Part shown: positions 6,029 to 13,044 of the stretch, piece after piece
Layout of the letters: the number at the start of each line of letters is the position of its first letter
Position numbering within the stretch: position 1 is the stretch's first letter
From: NCED01 sp035493955
Lineage (GTDB): Bacteria; Pseudomonadota; Alphaproteobacteria; Caulobacterales; Caulobacteraceae
Length of the DNA: 19,582 bases
Reading direction: 5' to 3'
Assembly (NCBI GenBank): GCA_035493955.1
Contig: DATJHI010000030.1
Location: forward strand, 1-19,582
Made by a program: the position numbers and the translations under genes
The notes under the pieces: generated by a model
What the model saw: only the letters and a program-made list of their open reading frames with translations
Database searches by the model: none
Told to the model about the DNA's origin: nothing

Positions 6029-7669
6029 TTATTGTCTGGAGAAACGCGTCTCCTTGCTGGTCATGAACTCGAGCAAGGCCGGCCGGCCGGCCTCGGTCTG
6101 GGCGATCCCCCGCTTGATCGCCGGCACAATGTCCTCGGGCTTAAACACCCGCTCGCCGTAGCCGCCCAAGGCTTCGGCGAACTTCGCGTAGTTTCCGGAA
6201 ATGTCCGTCGCCCGGTACTTCTCGGTGGCGACCGGCATGTTTTTCCGTTCGAGGGACATGGACTGGTTGTTGAGCAGGATCGACAGGATCGGCAGGCGTT
6301 CGCGCACGGCGGTCTCGAAGTCCATGCCCGTGAAGCCGATCGCCGCGTCCCCCCAGACATTGATGCACAGCTTGTCCGGGCAGGCCAGCTTCGCGCCCAT
6401 GGCCAAGCCCAGGCCATAGCCCAGATGGGTGGTCTTGCCCCAGCCGATGAAGGTGAGGGGCTGGGTGCTCTTCCAGAAGGGGGTCATCTGGTCGCGCGGA
6501 GGGCCCGCGTCGTGGGTGATGATGGTGTTGGCCACATCCACCGTGTGCTGCAGGTCCCACAGCACCCGGTATGGCGTCATGGGGGTTTCGTCCGAGGTCA
6601 GCAGCGGCAACCACTGCTTCATCCATTCGGCCTCCACCGACTTGATCTCCGTGATGACGGCGGAGGGGTCGCGGGGGCTCTTGATGCGCTTGGCGCAGGC
6701 CTCGATCAGGGCCGTGAGCGACAGCTTGGCGTCGCCAAGCAGGGCGTGCTTGGTCGGCAGGGCCTTGTTGATGTCCACCTCGGACAGGGTGGCGTGGACG
6801 ATGGTCTTGCCCGTCGGCATCTTCACCCCGAAGACCGTCTCCGAGAAGCTGCAGCCGATCCCGAAGATGACGTCCGACTTGTTGATGAAGTGACGCACCT
6901 GCAGCGGCATCGCCCCCCCGCCGGAGCCGAGCGCCAGGGGATGGGTCTCGTCGAAGGTGCTCTTGCCCGGCAGGCTGGTGCAGACCGGCGCGGCCAGAAG
7001 TTCGGCCAGCCGTTTCAGTTCGGCGTAGGCTTCGGCCCAATGCACGCCCTGGCCGGCGTAGATCACCAGGTTCTTGGCGTTGACCAGGGTCTCGGCCGCC
7101 GCCTCGACCGCCGCCGGGTCGGGTCCATAGCGGGTGGCGACCACCGCTTCATAGGTCAGGGGCCCGGGGACCGGATCGTTCACGGCGTCAGACGGCAGCT
7201 CGACGACCACCGGGCGCCCGCGGCCGTTGCGCAGCTGGGTGAAGGCCCGGCGCATGATGTTCTCGACCTCGGCGCCCGAATTCACCGGTTCGGCATGCTT
7301 GGAGATCCCGGCCATGGAGATGGTCGAGTTGAAATTGTCCGGCACATGGGCGAGGCGCCGGGAATAGCCCTGCGGAATGATCAGCACCGGAATCGATTCG
7401 CCGTAGGCCTGGGCCACGCCCCCATAGGCGCTCTCCGCCCCCGGGCCGTGCTGCATGGCGAAGACCCCCATGCGCTTGCCGCGGGTCATCCGCGACAAGG
7501 CGTCGGCCATGTGCACGCCCGTGCGCTCCTGGCGCACGATCACGGTGCGGATATCGGCCTGGGCGGCGGTCTCCAGCACCCGGTTGCTGGGATAGCCGAA
7601 CACCACGTCCACGCCTTCGCGTTTCAGGATTTCGGCGATGGCGGCGGAGACGGTGGTGTCCGAACTCAT
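6029..7669 (-). CDS. Thiamine-diphosphate-dependent enzyme of the acetolactate synthase / 2-hydroxyacyl-CoA lyase superfamily
   Basis: A 546-residue protein with the three-domain layout of the POX/ALS family: PYR domain (about 1-170), central nucleotide-fold domain (about 185-320) and PP domain (about 370-535). Glu48 in VRQERTG matches the Glu that activates the thiazolium cofactor. The cofactor diphosphate/Mg motif runs from WGDA (Asp441) to LLNN (467-468); the usual GDG is GDA here. PVVVELPSD and LNNQSM are also family-like. Reactions in this superfamily include decarboxylation of 2-oxo acids and cleavage or condensation of 2-hydroxyacyl-CoAs. The sequence does not say which, and I see no small regulatory subunit as in true acetolactate synthase. 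AGGGA 7 bases before the ATG supports the start. It points the same way as the transporter-ligase-lyase operon and is likely functionally linked. Confidence 0.88.
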   Translation of the reverse strand: MSSDTTVSAAIAEILKREGVDVVFGYPSNRVLETAAQADIRTVIVRQERTGVHMADALSRMTRGKRMGVFAMQHGPGAESAYGGVAQAYGESIPVLIIPQGYSRRLAHVPDNFNSTISMAGISKHAEPVNSGAEVENIMRRAFTQLRNGRGRPVVVELPSDAVNDPVPGPLTYEAVVATRYGPDPAAVEAAAETLVNAKNLVIYAGQGVHWAEAYAELKRLAELLAAPVCTSLPGKSTFDETHPLALGSGGGAMPLQVRHFINKSDVIFGIGCSFSETVFGVKMPTGKTIVHATLSEVDINKALPTKHALLGDAKLSLTALIEACAKRIKSPRDPSAVITEIKSVEAEWMKQWLPLLTSDETPMTPYRVLWDLQHTVDVANTIITHDAGPPRDQMTPFWKSTQPLTFIGWGKTTHLGYGLGLAMGAKLACPDKLCINVWGDAAIGFTGMDFETAVRERLPILSILLNNQSMSLERKNMPVATEKYRATDISGNYAKFAEALGGYGERVFKPEDIVPAIKRGIAQTEAGRPALLEFMTSKETRFSRQ

Positions 7670-8036
7670 TAGGAATTCCCTGTCGATTGAAACGCCTCAA
7701 CATCGCCGAGCGCGCCTCCGGAGTCACCCGCGGCGGGAGGCATCCCCGAGACGCCATCGTCGGCGGCAGTAGCCTGGGCATCCCTACCCGTCAACGCGCC
7801 CGGTCCGTCGCGCCGCGCCCGCCCCCTCGGCGGTCGCCACACACTAGGCGCGCGCGTTCTCCTTAGGCAAACCAATGCACGTCAGGGGGTTGGCAAGTCA
7901 ACTCGGCGCCGGGCTCCGCTTGGCCGGCCGCAAACCGACGGCGGTCGTGGAACGCGGCGCCGCCCGCCCTAGTCTTGTAGCCGAGCGCCGGCATGTCGGG
8001 CCAGGCCGGGCGGCGATCCAGCAGAGGAGTTCGACC
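7670..8036. other. Divergent intergenic region
   Basis: This 367-base gap separates the TPP-enzyme gene (-) from the DUF5335 gene (+) and must hold both promoters. On the minus strand a TTGACG hexamer (around 7790) is a possible -35 without a good -10. A 43-codon minus-strand frame (about 7991-7863, ending HWFA) is open with fair codon bias but lacks a ribosome site, so I do not call it a gene. Nothing else is recognisable. Confidence 0.45.
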
Positions 8037-8387
8037 ATGTCCGTCGAGGTGATTGAAAGGAATGCCTGGACTGTATTCTGCGACCGCCTCTCGCCCCTTC
8101 TGGTGGGCCAACAGGCCGAGGTGGAGGTCGCTTCCCTGGGGCTCGGCGACCAGATCGCGGCGGAATGGACTCCCATCGTGGGCTTCTCCTACGACCCCAA
8201 GGACGACCTCTTTTCCGTGGCTCTTTCAGGTCTGGACCATCTGATCCATCGGCCCCGGACGTTGGCCGCGCAGCGGCGCGGGCCGGCGGTGGAAAGCCTT
8301 GCGGTCACCGACGGCGAGGGAACCTTGCATGTGGTGCGGTTTCGCGAGCCGCCCATGTTTTCCCACTCGCCGCCTCCGGAAGCTTGA
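8037..8387 (+). CDS. DUF5335 family protein
   Basis: A 116-residue soluble protein with no signal peptide or membrane segment. It begins with an ERNAWTVFCDRLSP segment like the conserved N-terminal helix of DUF5335. This is followed by a small beta-rich region (IVGFSYDPKDDLFSVALSG), a conserved His-Leu-Ile-His-Arg-Pro patch, and a last strand HVVRFREPP, which matches the TLxxVRFR-type ending of that family as I recall it. The function of DUF5335 is unknown. The ATG at 8037 is chosen because AGAGGAG lies 7 bases upstream. An upstream in-frame ATG (7875) would add an Arg-rich, non-conserved extension. The SbmA-like gene follows after 102 bases and may be cotranscribed. Confidence 0.8.
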   Translation: MSVEVIERNAWTVFCDRLSPLLVGQQAEVEVASLGLGDQIAAEWTPIVGFSYDPKDDLFSVALSGLDHLIHRPRTLAAQRRGPAVESLAVTDGEGTLHVVRFREPPMFSHSPPPEA

Positions 8388-8489
8388 GGGTCGTCTATCC
8401 GTCCCGATTTCGACGGGCTATCGATTAGTCCGTCCGGCGCGCTTCGACATTCTGGGTTGGCCACGCGCCGGCCTCTCTGGAGGCGGTTC

Positions 8490-9731
8490 ATGTTTGTGTC
8501 CTTCTTCCCCCGGCCAAGGGTTTTCGGCTGGTCCGTCCTGCTTTGGACCGCCTTCGCCATGGCGCTCTGGTATTTCGGAGGCCGCGATTTCGGCGCCCAC
8601 TTCGGCCTGCCGCCGGCGCCGCCCAAGACGCCGCCGGTCATCGGCGTATCGATGTTCTGGTCGAGGCCGTTCCTCTGGTTTTACCTATACTATTGGACGG
8701 CCGTGGGCCTGTTCGCGGGGTTCTGGCGGACGGTGGCGCCGCACCCATGGCAGCGTTGGTCGATCCTGGGGTCGGCGCTGATCCTGTTCCTGACCTACCT
8801 TCAGGTCGAGGTCAGCGTCGGCGTCAACAACTGGTACGGTCCGATGTGGGACCTGATCCAGGTGGCGCTCGACAAGAAAGCGCCGGTCACGGCGGCTCAA
8901 TTCTATGGCCAGATCGTGACGTTCCTATTCCTTGGCTTCTTCTACGTCACCACGGGCGTGTTCAATCTGTTCTTCATCAGTCACTATGTTTTCCGTTGGC
9001 GCACGGCCATGAACGATTATTACATGGCTCACTGGGAAAAGCTGCGGCTGATCGAGGGCGCCGCGCAGCGGGTGCAGGAAGACACCATGCGCTTTTCGAC
9101 CACCACCGAGGACATGGGCGGCAGCCTGATCAATTCGGCGATGACCCTGATCGCCTTCCTGCCCGTGCTGATGGGCCTTTCGGTCCACGTCAAATCGCTG
9201 CCGTTCCTGGGCTCCACACCCAACGCACTGGTGTTCGCCGCCCTGCTTTGGGCGGCCTTCGGAACGGGCCTGTTGGCCCTTGCCGGCGTCAAATTGCCGG
9301 GACTGCAGTTCCGCAACCAGCGCGTTGAGGCGGCCTATCGCAAGGAACTGGTCTATGGCGAGGACGATGCGGACCGCGCCCAGCCCCCTACGGTCAAGGC
9401 CCTGTTCGCCAAGGTCCGAAAAAACTACTTCAACTTATATTTCAACTACATGTACTTCAATGTCGTCAGGATGATTTATCTTCAGGCGGACGCCATCTTC
9501 GCCCTGGCCCTCCTCGGTCCGGCGATCCTGGCGGCGACCGTGACCTATGGATTGCTGCAGCAAATCCTCGGCGCCTTCGGCCAGGTCAGTTCGTCATTCC
9601 AGTATCTGGTCAATTCCTGGAGCACCATCGTCGAGTTGCAGTCGATCTATAAGCGCCTCCGTTCGTTCGAGGCCGTGATCCGGGGCGCCCCCCTACCCGC
9701 CATCGATCGGACGGCGGACGCGTCGGCCTAG
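8490..9731 (+). CDS. sbmA: SbmA/BacA-family peptide transporter
   Basis: A 413-residue inner-membrane protein that aligns by eye with E. coli SbmA (406 residues) almost end to end. It opens with MFVSFFPRP where E. coli has MFKSFFPKP, and it contains FFISHYVFRWRTAMN, the invariant EGAAQRVQEDTMRF segment (about 189-202), TLIAFLPVL, VEAAYRKELVYGEDDA, YFNYMYFN and SIYKRLRSFE. The family has an ABC-exporter-like transmembrane fold without an ATPase domain and works as a proton-driven importer of peptides such as microcins, bleomycin and proline-rich antimicrobial peptides. In rhizobia BacA is needed for symbiosis and affects very-long-chain fatty acids of lipid A. The ATG at 8490 has GGAGG 6 bases upstream and fits the E. 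coli N-terminus; an earlier in-frame start at 8457 is unlikely. Confidence 0.95.
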   Translation: MFVSFFPRPRVFGWSVLLWTAFAMALWYFGGRDFGAHFGLPPAPPKTPPVIGVSMFWSRPFLWFYLYYWTAVGLFAGFWRTVAPHPWQRWSILGSALILFLTYLQVEVSVGVNNWYGPMWDLIQVALDKKAPVTAAQFYGQIVTFLFLGFFYVTTGVFNLFFISHYVFRWRTAMNDYYMAHWEKLRLIEGAAQRVQEDTMRFSTTTEDMGGSLINSAMTLIAFLPVLMGLSVHVKSLPFLGSTPNALVFAALLWAAFGTGLLALAGVKLPGLQFRNQRVEAAYRKELVYGEDDADRAQPPTVKALFAKVRKNYFNLYFNYMYFNVVRMIYLQADAIFALALLGPAILAATVTYGLLQQILGAFGQVSSSFQYLVNSWSTIVELQSIYKRLRSFEAVIRGAPLPAIDRTADASA

Positions 9732-9761
9732 AACTCGCCCCTTGGCGGAAAAGCCGGGCCC

Positions 9762-9777
9762 GGCGACACACGTCGCC
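9762..9777 (+). terminator. Hairpin after sbmA
   Basis: GGCGAC (9762-9767) and GTCGCC (9772-9777) make a 6-bp stem with an ACAC loop, 30 bases past the transporter stop. An alternative outer pairing CTTGGCG (9741-9747) with CGCCAAG (9774-9780) encloses a 12-bp palindrome (9753-9764). AT-rich sequence follows, but no clean T-run. Confidence 0.4.
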
Positions 9778-9803
9778 AAGCCTCATAAAAATGGTTGGCG
9801 CCC

Positions 9804-9816
9804 GTTATGATATAAC
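9804..9816 (+). promoter_or_regulatory. Promoter -10 with overlapping palindrome upstream of the second TonB receptor
   Basis: TATGAT (9806-9811) is a 5 of 6 match to a sigma-70 -10 box. It lies inside a perfect inverted repeat GTTAT-GAT-ATAAC (9804-9816) in a short AT-rich patch. A repressor bound here would block the promoter. No good -35 is seen, which suggests an activator or a different sigma factor. Transcription from here would start near 9818. Confidence 0.4.
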
Positions 9817-9843
9817 ATAATGGTCGATCATCATCCCCTTGAG

Positions 9844-11964
9844 ATGTCGACCATGACCTTCAGAACGCTCCTGCTGGCGGCCTCCGCTGCTTCAGCCCTC
9901 GCCGCCGGCCAAGCCCGCGCCCAGGCCGAAAAAACCACCGACGCCGTTCCTGAGATCATCGTCACCGCCCAGCGCCTGGACTCGGCGCGCCAGTCGATCC
10001 AGCCGAGCCTGGGGGCGAGCACCTACACCGTCACCAACCAGACCATCGAGGCGGCGCCAGGAGGCTCGAACCAGGCGCTCAACCAGGTGGTGCTGCAGAT
10101 GCCCGGGGTGGTGCAGGACGGCTTTGGCCAGCTGCACGTCCGCGACGACCACAATGGCATCCAGTACCGTCTGAACGGGGTGATCCTGCCCGAGGGCATC
10201 TCGGTGTTCGGCCAGACCCTCAGCCCGCGGCTGATCGGTTCGATGAACCTGATCACCGGCGCCATGCCCGCCCAGTACGGGCTGCGCACGGCCGGCGTGC
10301 TCGACATCACCACCAAGACCGGCTTCGGCAACGGGGGCGAGGTCTCGCTCTATGGCGGCAGCCACGGAACCTACGAGCCGAGCGTCTCGTACGGCGGCTC
10401 TTCCGGCTCGACCAACGCCTTCGTCTCGGCGAGCTTCAAGCACAGCAAACTGGGCATCGAGAGCCCGGACGGCAGTTCGACCCCGGATCACGACACCACC
10501 GACCAGGGCCAGGCCTTTGTCTACCTCGACCACATCCTGAGCTCCACCGACCGGGTGTCGTTCATCGGCGGCTATTCGAACCAACAGTTCCAGATCCCCA
10601 ACCCGACGGGATTGAACCCCGACGGAACCTTCGCCGTACAAGGCCGGACCGACTATCCCAGCGAGCGGCTGAACGAGCGCCAGCGGGAGACCACCGGTTA
10701 CGCCATCGCCAGCTATCTGCACGCCGCCGATCGCTGGACCCTGCAGACCTCGCTGTTCGCCCGCTATTCGACCCTGACCTATCGCCCTGACGTGGTGGGG
10801 GAGCTGCTCTACAACGGCATGGCCGAGTTCGCGGCCAAGCGCGACCTCGCCGTCGGACTGCAGACCGAAGGCGTCTACCACCTGGACGACAGCCACACCC
10901 TGCGCGGCGGCGTCATCATCCAGAACGAGCGCGCCACCAGCCGGACCACCACCTACGTCTTCCCCACCGGCGCCGACGGCGCTCCGACCGGCGACGTTCC
11001 GGTCGCCATCGCCGACAACGGCGGCCAGACCCAGTGGACCTACAGCGCCTATCTGCAGGACGAATGGAAGCTCGCCTCCGACCTGACCTTGAACTACGGG
11101 CTGCGGGCCGACCGCTACGAAGGCTACCGCGCGGAACAGCAGTTGAGCCCGCGGGTGAACCTTGTCTGGACCCCCGCCGAGGCGACGACCGTCCACGCCG
11201 GCTATGCGCGCTATTTCAGCCCGCCGCCGTTCGAGCTGGTGGGCGGCGCAACCGTAGCCAAGTTCGTCGGCACCACCGCCGAGGCCCCGAGCCTGACCAA
11301 CACCACGCCCTTCGCCGAGCGGCAGCACTATTTCGACGTCGGGGCGCAGCAGAAGATCGGTTCCCACCTGACCCTGGGGATCGACGGCTTCTATCGGATA
11401 TCCAAGAACCTGGTCGACGAGGGCCAGTTCGGGGCGCCGATCATCCTGACGCCGTTCAATTATGCCGACGGCAAGATCCAGGGGGTCGAACTCAGCGCCA
11501 CCTACGACGATGGGGCCCTGTCGGCCTACGCCAACTTCGCGGCGCAAAAGGCCCAGGGCCGCGACATCGTCTCCAGCCAGTTCAACTTCGATCCCGCCGA
11601 CCTGGCCTACATCAAGACCCACTACATCTATCTCGACCACGACCAGACCTACACGGCCTCGGCCGGCGTCTCCTATCGGTTCGACGGGGGGACCCGGATC
11701 GGCGCCGACGCCCTCTACGGTTCGGGCCTGCGCCGGACCACCGGCGCCGTCCCCAACGGCGACCATGTGCCGGGCTACGTCGAGGTCAATCTGACCGCCT
11801 CGCAGAAGCTCCGGATCGCCGGGGGCGACCTGGAGGCGCGGGTCGATCTGATCAATGTCTTCGACGAGGTCTATCTGATCCGCGACGGAACGGGAGTCGG
11901 GGTCGGCGCCCCCCAGTACGGCGCCCGGCGCGGCCTCTTCGTCGGCCTGACCAAGTCTTTCTGA
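9844..11964 (+). CDS. TonB-dependent outer-membrane receptor
   Basis: About 706 residues, complete. It has an N-terminal signal peptide (FRTLLLAASAASALAAG then AQA), a TonB box EIIVTAQR soon after, and a plug domain (about 45-160) with YRLNGVILPEGI and NLITGAMPAQYG. A barrel of roughly 540 residues follows, ending DLINVFDEVYLIRDGTGVG and a last strand LFVGLTKSF with terminal Phe. Length is typical of the smaller receptors. The ligand is not evident. No iron-box or PepSY/FecR partner is adjacent. ATGs at 9820, 9844 and 9853 are in frame; 9820 is nearly on the likely transcription start, so 9844 or 9853 is preferred, but neither has a strong ribosome site. It has its own promoter region with a palindrome and a hairpin after the stop, so it looks like a single-gene unit. 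Confidence 0.93.
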   Translation: MSTMTFRTLLLAASAASALAAGQARAQAEKTTDAVPEIIVTAQRLDSARQSIQPSLGASTYTVTNQTIEAAPGGSNQALNQVVLQMPGVVQDGFGQLHVRDDHNGIQYRLNGVILPEGISVFGQTLSPRLIGSMNLITGAMPAQYGLRTAGVLDITTKTGFGNGGEVSLYGGSHGTYEPSVSYGGSSGSTNAFVSASFKHSKLGIESPDGSSTPDHDTTDQGQAFVYLDHILSSTDRVSFIGGYSNQQFQIPNPTGLNPDGTFAVQGRTDYPSERLNERQRETTGYAIASYLHAADRWTLQTSLFARYSTLTYRPDVVGELLYNGMAEFAAKRDLAVGLQTEGVYHLDDSHTLRGGVIIQNERATSRTTTYVFPTGADGAPTGDVPVAIADNGGQTQWTYSAYLQDEWKLASDLTLNYGLRADRYEGYRAEQQLSPRVNLVWTPAEATTVHAGYARYFSPPPFELVGGATVAKFVGTTAEAPSLTNTTPFAERQHYFDVGAQQKIGSHLTLGIDGFYRISKNLVDEGQFGAPIILTPFNYADGKIQGVELSATYDDGALSAYANFAAQKAQGRDIVSSQFNFDPADLAYIKTHYIYLDHDQTYTASAGVSYRFDGGTRIGADALYGSGLRRTTGAVPNGDHVPGYVEVNLTASQKLRIAGGDLEARVDLINVFDEVYLIRDGTGVGVGAPQYGARRGLFVGLTKSF

Positions 11965-11974
11965 CGGCCAGGCG

Positions 11975-11998
11975 CCCGGAAGGGAAACCTTGTCCGGG
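11975..11998 (+). terminator. Hairpin with GAAA tetraloop after the TonB receptor
   Basis: CCCGGA (11975-11980) pairs with TCCGGG (11993-11998), and AGG with CCT extends the stem past a small bulge to a GAAA loop. It lies 10 bases after the receptor stop. There is no T-run, so it may stabilise the 3' end rather than terminate on its own. Confidence 0.45.
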
Positions 11999-12043
11999 TC
12001 CCAACCGTTGGAATCGGACTCCCCACCGGACGGAGAGACCCAG

Positions 12044-12313
12044 ATGCCTACCGACCGAGCCGACCAGGACCCCGACCTTGCCGCCCACGCGCGCACCTAT
12101 CATCGCTTCATGCTGGGCCTGAAGTGGATCGCCATCCACACGGCCTCGGTGCTGGCCTTCCTGATCGTGGCCTTCGCGACACCCGCCGGCATCATATCGG
12201 GCGTGCTCGCCGGCATCGTGGTCTTCGGCGCCGGAATCTTCGCCATGACCCATGGCCTGGCCCACTCCAGTGAAGCGGAACTCCCGTCCAGCGAAAGCGA
12301 CGCCATAGCCTGA
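12044..12313 (+). CDS. Small membrane protein, aa3-type cytochrome c oxidase subunit IV-like
   Basis: An 89-residue protein. A short acidic N-terminus leads into AAHARTYHRFMLGLKWIA (about 14-31), the His-x3-Tyr-x2-Phe-x4-Lys-Trp pattern of the bacterial aa3 oxidase subunit IV domain. Two hydrophobic segments follow, split by Pro-Ala-Gly, and then an acidic Ser/Glu tail. The family member is a single-helix accessory of the aa3 terminal oxidase in alphaproteobacteria; a second helix, as here, occurs in related orphan copies. GGAGAG 7 bases before the ATG supports the start, and an earlier in-frame start at 11990 would fall in the hairpin after the receptor gene. No other oxidase gene is nearby, so its partner must be elsewhere. 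The assignment is by motif only. Confidence 0.7.
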   Translation: MPTDRADQDPDLAAHARTYHRFMLGLKWIAIHTASVLAFLIVAFATPAGIISGVLAGIVVFGAGIFAMTHGLAHSSEAELPSSESDAIA

Positions 12314-12343
12314 ACCACGAAGGCGCGGCGCCAAGCGCGCAAC

Positions 12344-12371
12344 CGGGCGGGCGGCTGCGGCTGCGCGCCCG
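12344..12371. terminator. Hairpin between convergent genes
   Basis: CGGGCG (12344-12349) can pair with CGCCCG (12366-12371) across a GC-rich loop. It sits between the stops of the oxidase-like gene (+) and the hsp20 gene (-) and could serve both. It lacks T-runs. Confidence 0.35.
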
Positions 12372-12395
12372 TTCCCAAAGAGTCGAGCCCTGTTG

Positions 12396-12884
12396 TCAGG
12401 ACTTGATCTCGATGCGGCGATCCTTGTCCTTCGCCGCCGGATTCTTCGGCAGTTCGACGGTCAGGAGGCCGTTCTTGACCTTGGCTTCAACCCGGTCGGC
12501 GTCAACCTCGGCGTCGAGCGGAACGATGCGCTGGAAGCGGCCATAGACGCGTTCGGCGTAGGTGCGGCCGCCGTTTTCCTCCTTGTTTTCCGCGCGCTTC
12601 TCGCCGCTGATCACCAGCACGTTGTCCCGCAGGTTAATCTCGACGTCCTTGGGGTCCAATCCGGGCAACTCGGCGGTCAGCGTGTAACCCTGATCGGTTT
12701 CCTGCAGGTCGAGGCTTGGCCATACCGCGAGGGCCGCCGGCGGGCCGAAGCTGCGCGCTTCACCTGGGGTCAAGACGTCGTTGAGAAAGCGATCGACCTC
12801 CCGCCGGAACGAGGCGAGGGGATCGCGGCTGTACGGGATCGCTGATCGCGATCCGGTCCAAGGAGTCAGGTCACGGTTCTGCAT
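12396..12884 (-). CDS. Hsp20 / alpha-crystallin small heat-shock protein
   Basis: A 162-residue cytoplasmic chaperone that should bind unfolding proteins as large oligomers without ATP. The N-terminal arm (about 1-48) includes DPLASFRREVDRFLNDV. The alpha-crystallin domain (about 50-150) starts WPSLDLQETDQGY and contains AELPGLDPKDVEI, VLVISGEKR, a YGRFQRIVPL strand and the signature KNGLLTVELPK. The tail ends in RRIEIKS with the I-x-I motif that docks neighbouring subunits. Length is normal. The ATG at 12884 has AAGGA 8 bases upstream. The leader on the minus strand is rich in inverted repeats, one of which covers the ribosome site, suggesting temperature-dependent translation. No HrcA-type CIRCE element is seen. 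Confidence 0.95.
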   Translation of the reverse strand: MQNRDLTPWTGSRSAIPYSRDPLASFRREVDRFLNDVLTPGEARSFGPPAALAVWPSLDLQETDQGYTLTAELPGLDPKDVEINLRDNVLVISGEKRAENKEENGGRTYAERVYGRFQRIVPLDAEVDADRVEAKVKNGLLTVELPKNPAAKDKDRRIEIKS

Positions 12885-12892
12885 GGCGGTTT

Positions 12893-12940
12893 TCCTTTTC
12901 AAAGGTTGTCGCTCGGCCGCCCCGGCGACGCCTGAACAAC
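12893..12940 (-). promoter_or_regulatory. Structured leader of hsp20, candidate RNA thermometer
   Basis: On the minus strand CCTT (12905-12902) can pair with the ribosome site AAGG (12897-12894) around a TGAA loop, giving a weak 4-bp helix over the Shine-Dalgarno. Just upstream GTTGT (12940-12936) can pair with ACAAC (12909-12905), and GTCGC with GCGAC gives an alternative. Weak helices masking the ribosome site are typical of small heat-shock leaders in alphaproteobacteria (ROSE type), but the diagnostic ROSE motif is not obvious. Confidence 0.25.
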
Positions 12941-12967
12941 CCGCGGACGCCCCATACGGGTTCCCCA

Positions 12968-12992
12968 CCCCGCACGGTTCACCGATGCGGGG
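12968..12992 (-). terminator. Strong hairpin between the MarR and hsp20 genes
   Basis: CCCCGCA (12968-12974) pairs with TGCGGGG (12986-12992), and CGGT with ACCG inside it, giving an 11-bp stem with one bulged A and a two-base tip that would open to a small loop. It lies about 50 bases after the MarR-family stop and about 85 bases before the hsp20 start, both on the minus strand. It is either the regulator's terminator or part of the hsp20 leader. Confidence 0.45.
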
Positions 12993-13044
12993 AGCGGCGA
13001 AATTCCTGGCTGGAGGCCGGGCCCGCCTCGCGGGGCCGAGCAGG

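Noticed and set aside
6032..7672. A + strand open frame of 546 codons exactly opposite the TPP-enzyme gene
   Set aside because: It is an antisense shadow common in GC-rich genes: the sense strand has clear catalytic motifs and a ribosome site, while the opposite product is Gly/Arg/His-rich without motifs.
7948..7982. GGAAC hexamer region as a general-stress (EcfG) promoter for the DUF5335 gene
   Set aside because: No CGTT-type -10 occurs at the required 16-17 base spacing.
9892..12096. A minus-strand open frame of 734 codons opposite the second TonB receptor
   Set aside because: Same explanation. The receptor on the + strand has a signal peptide, TonB box and barrel end; the antisense product shows nothing recognisable.
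12925..12955. EcfG-like promoter on the minus strand for hsp20
   Set aside because: GGAAC is present but the nearest GGTT is at 18 bases and does not match the consensus -10.
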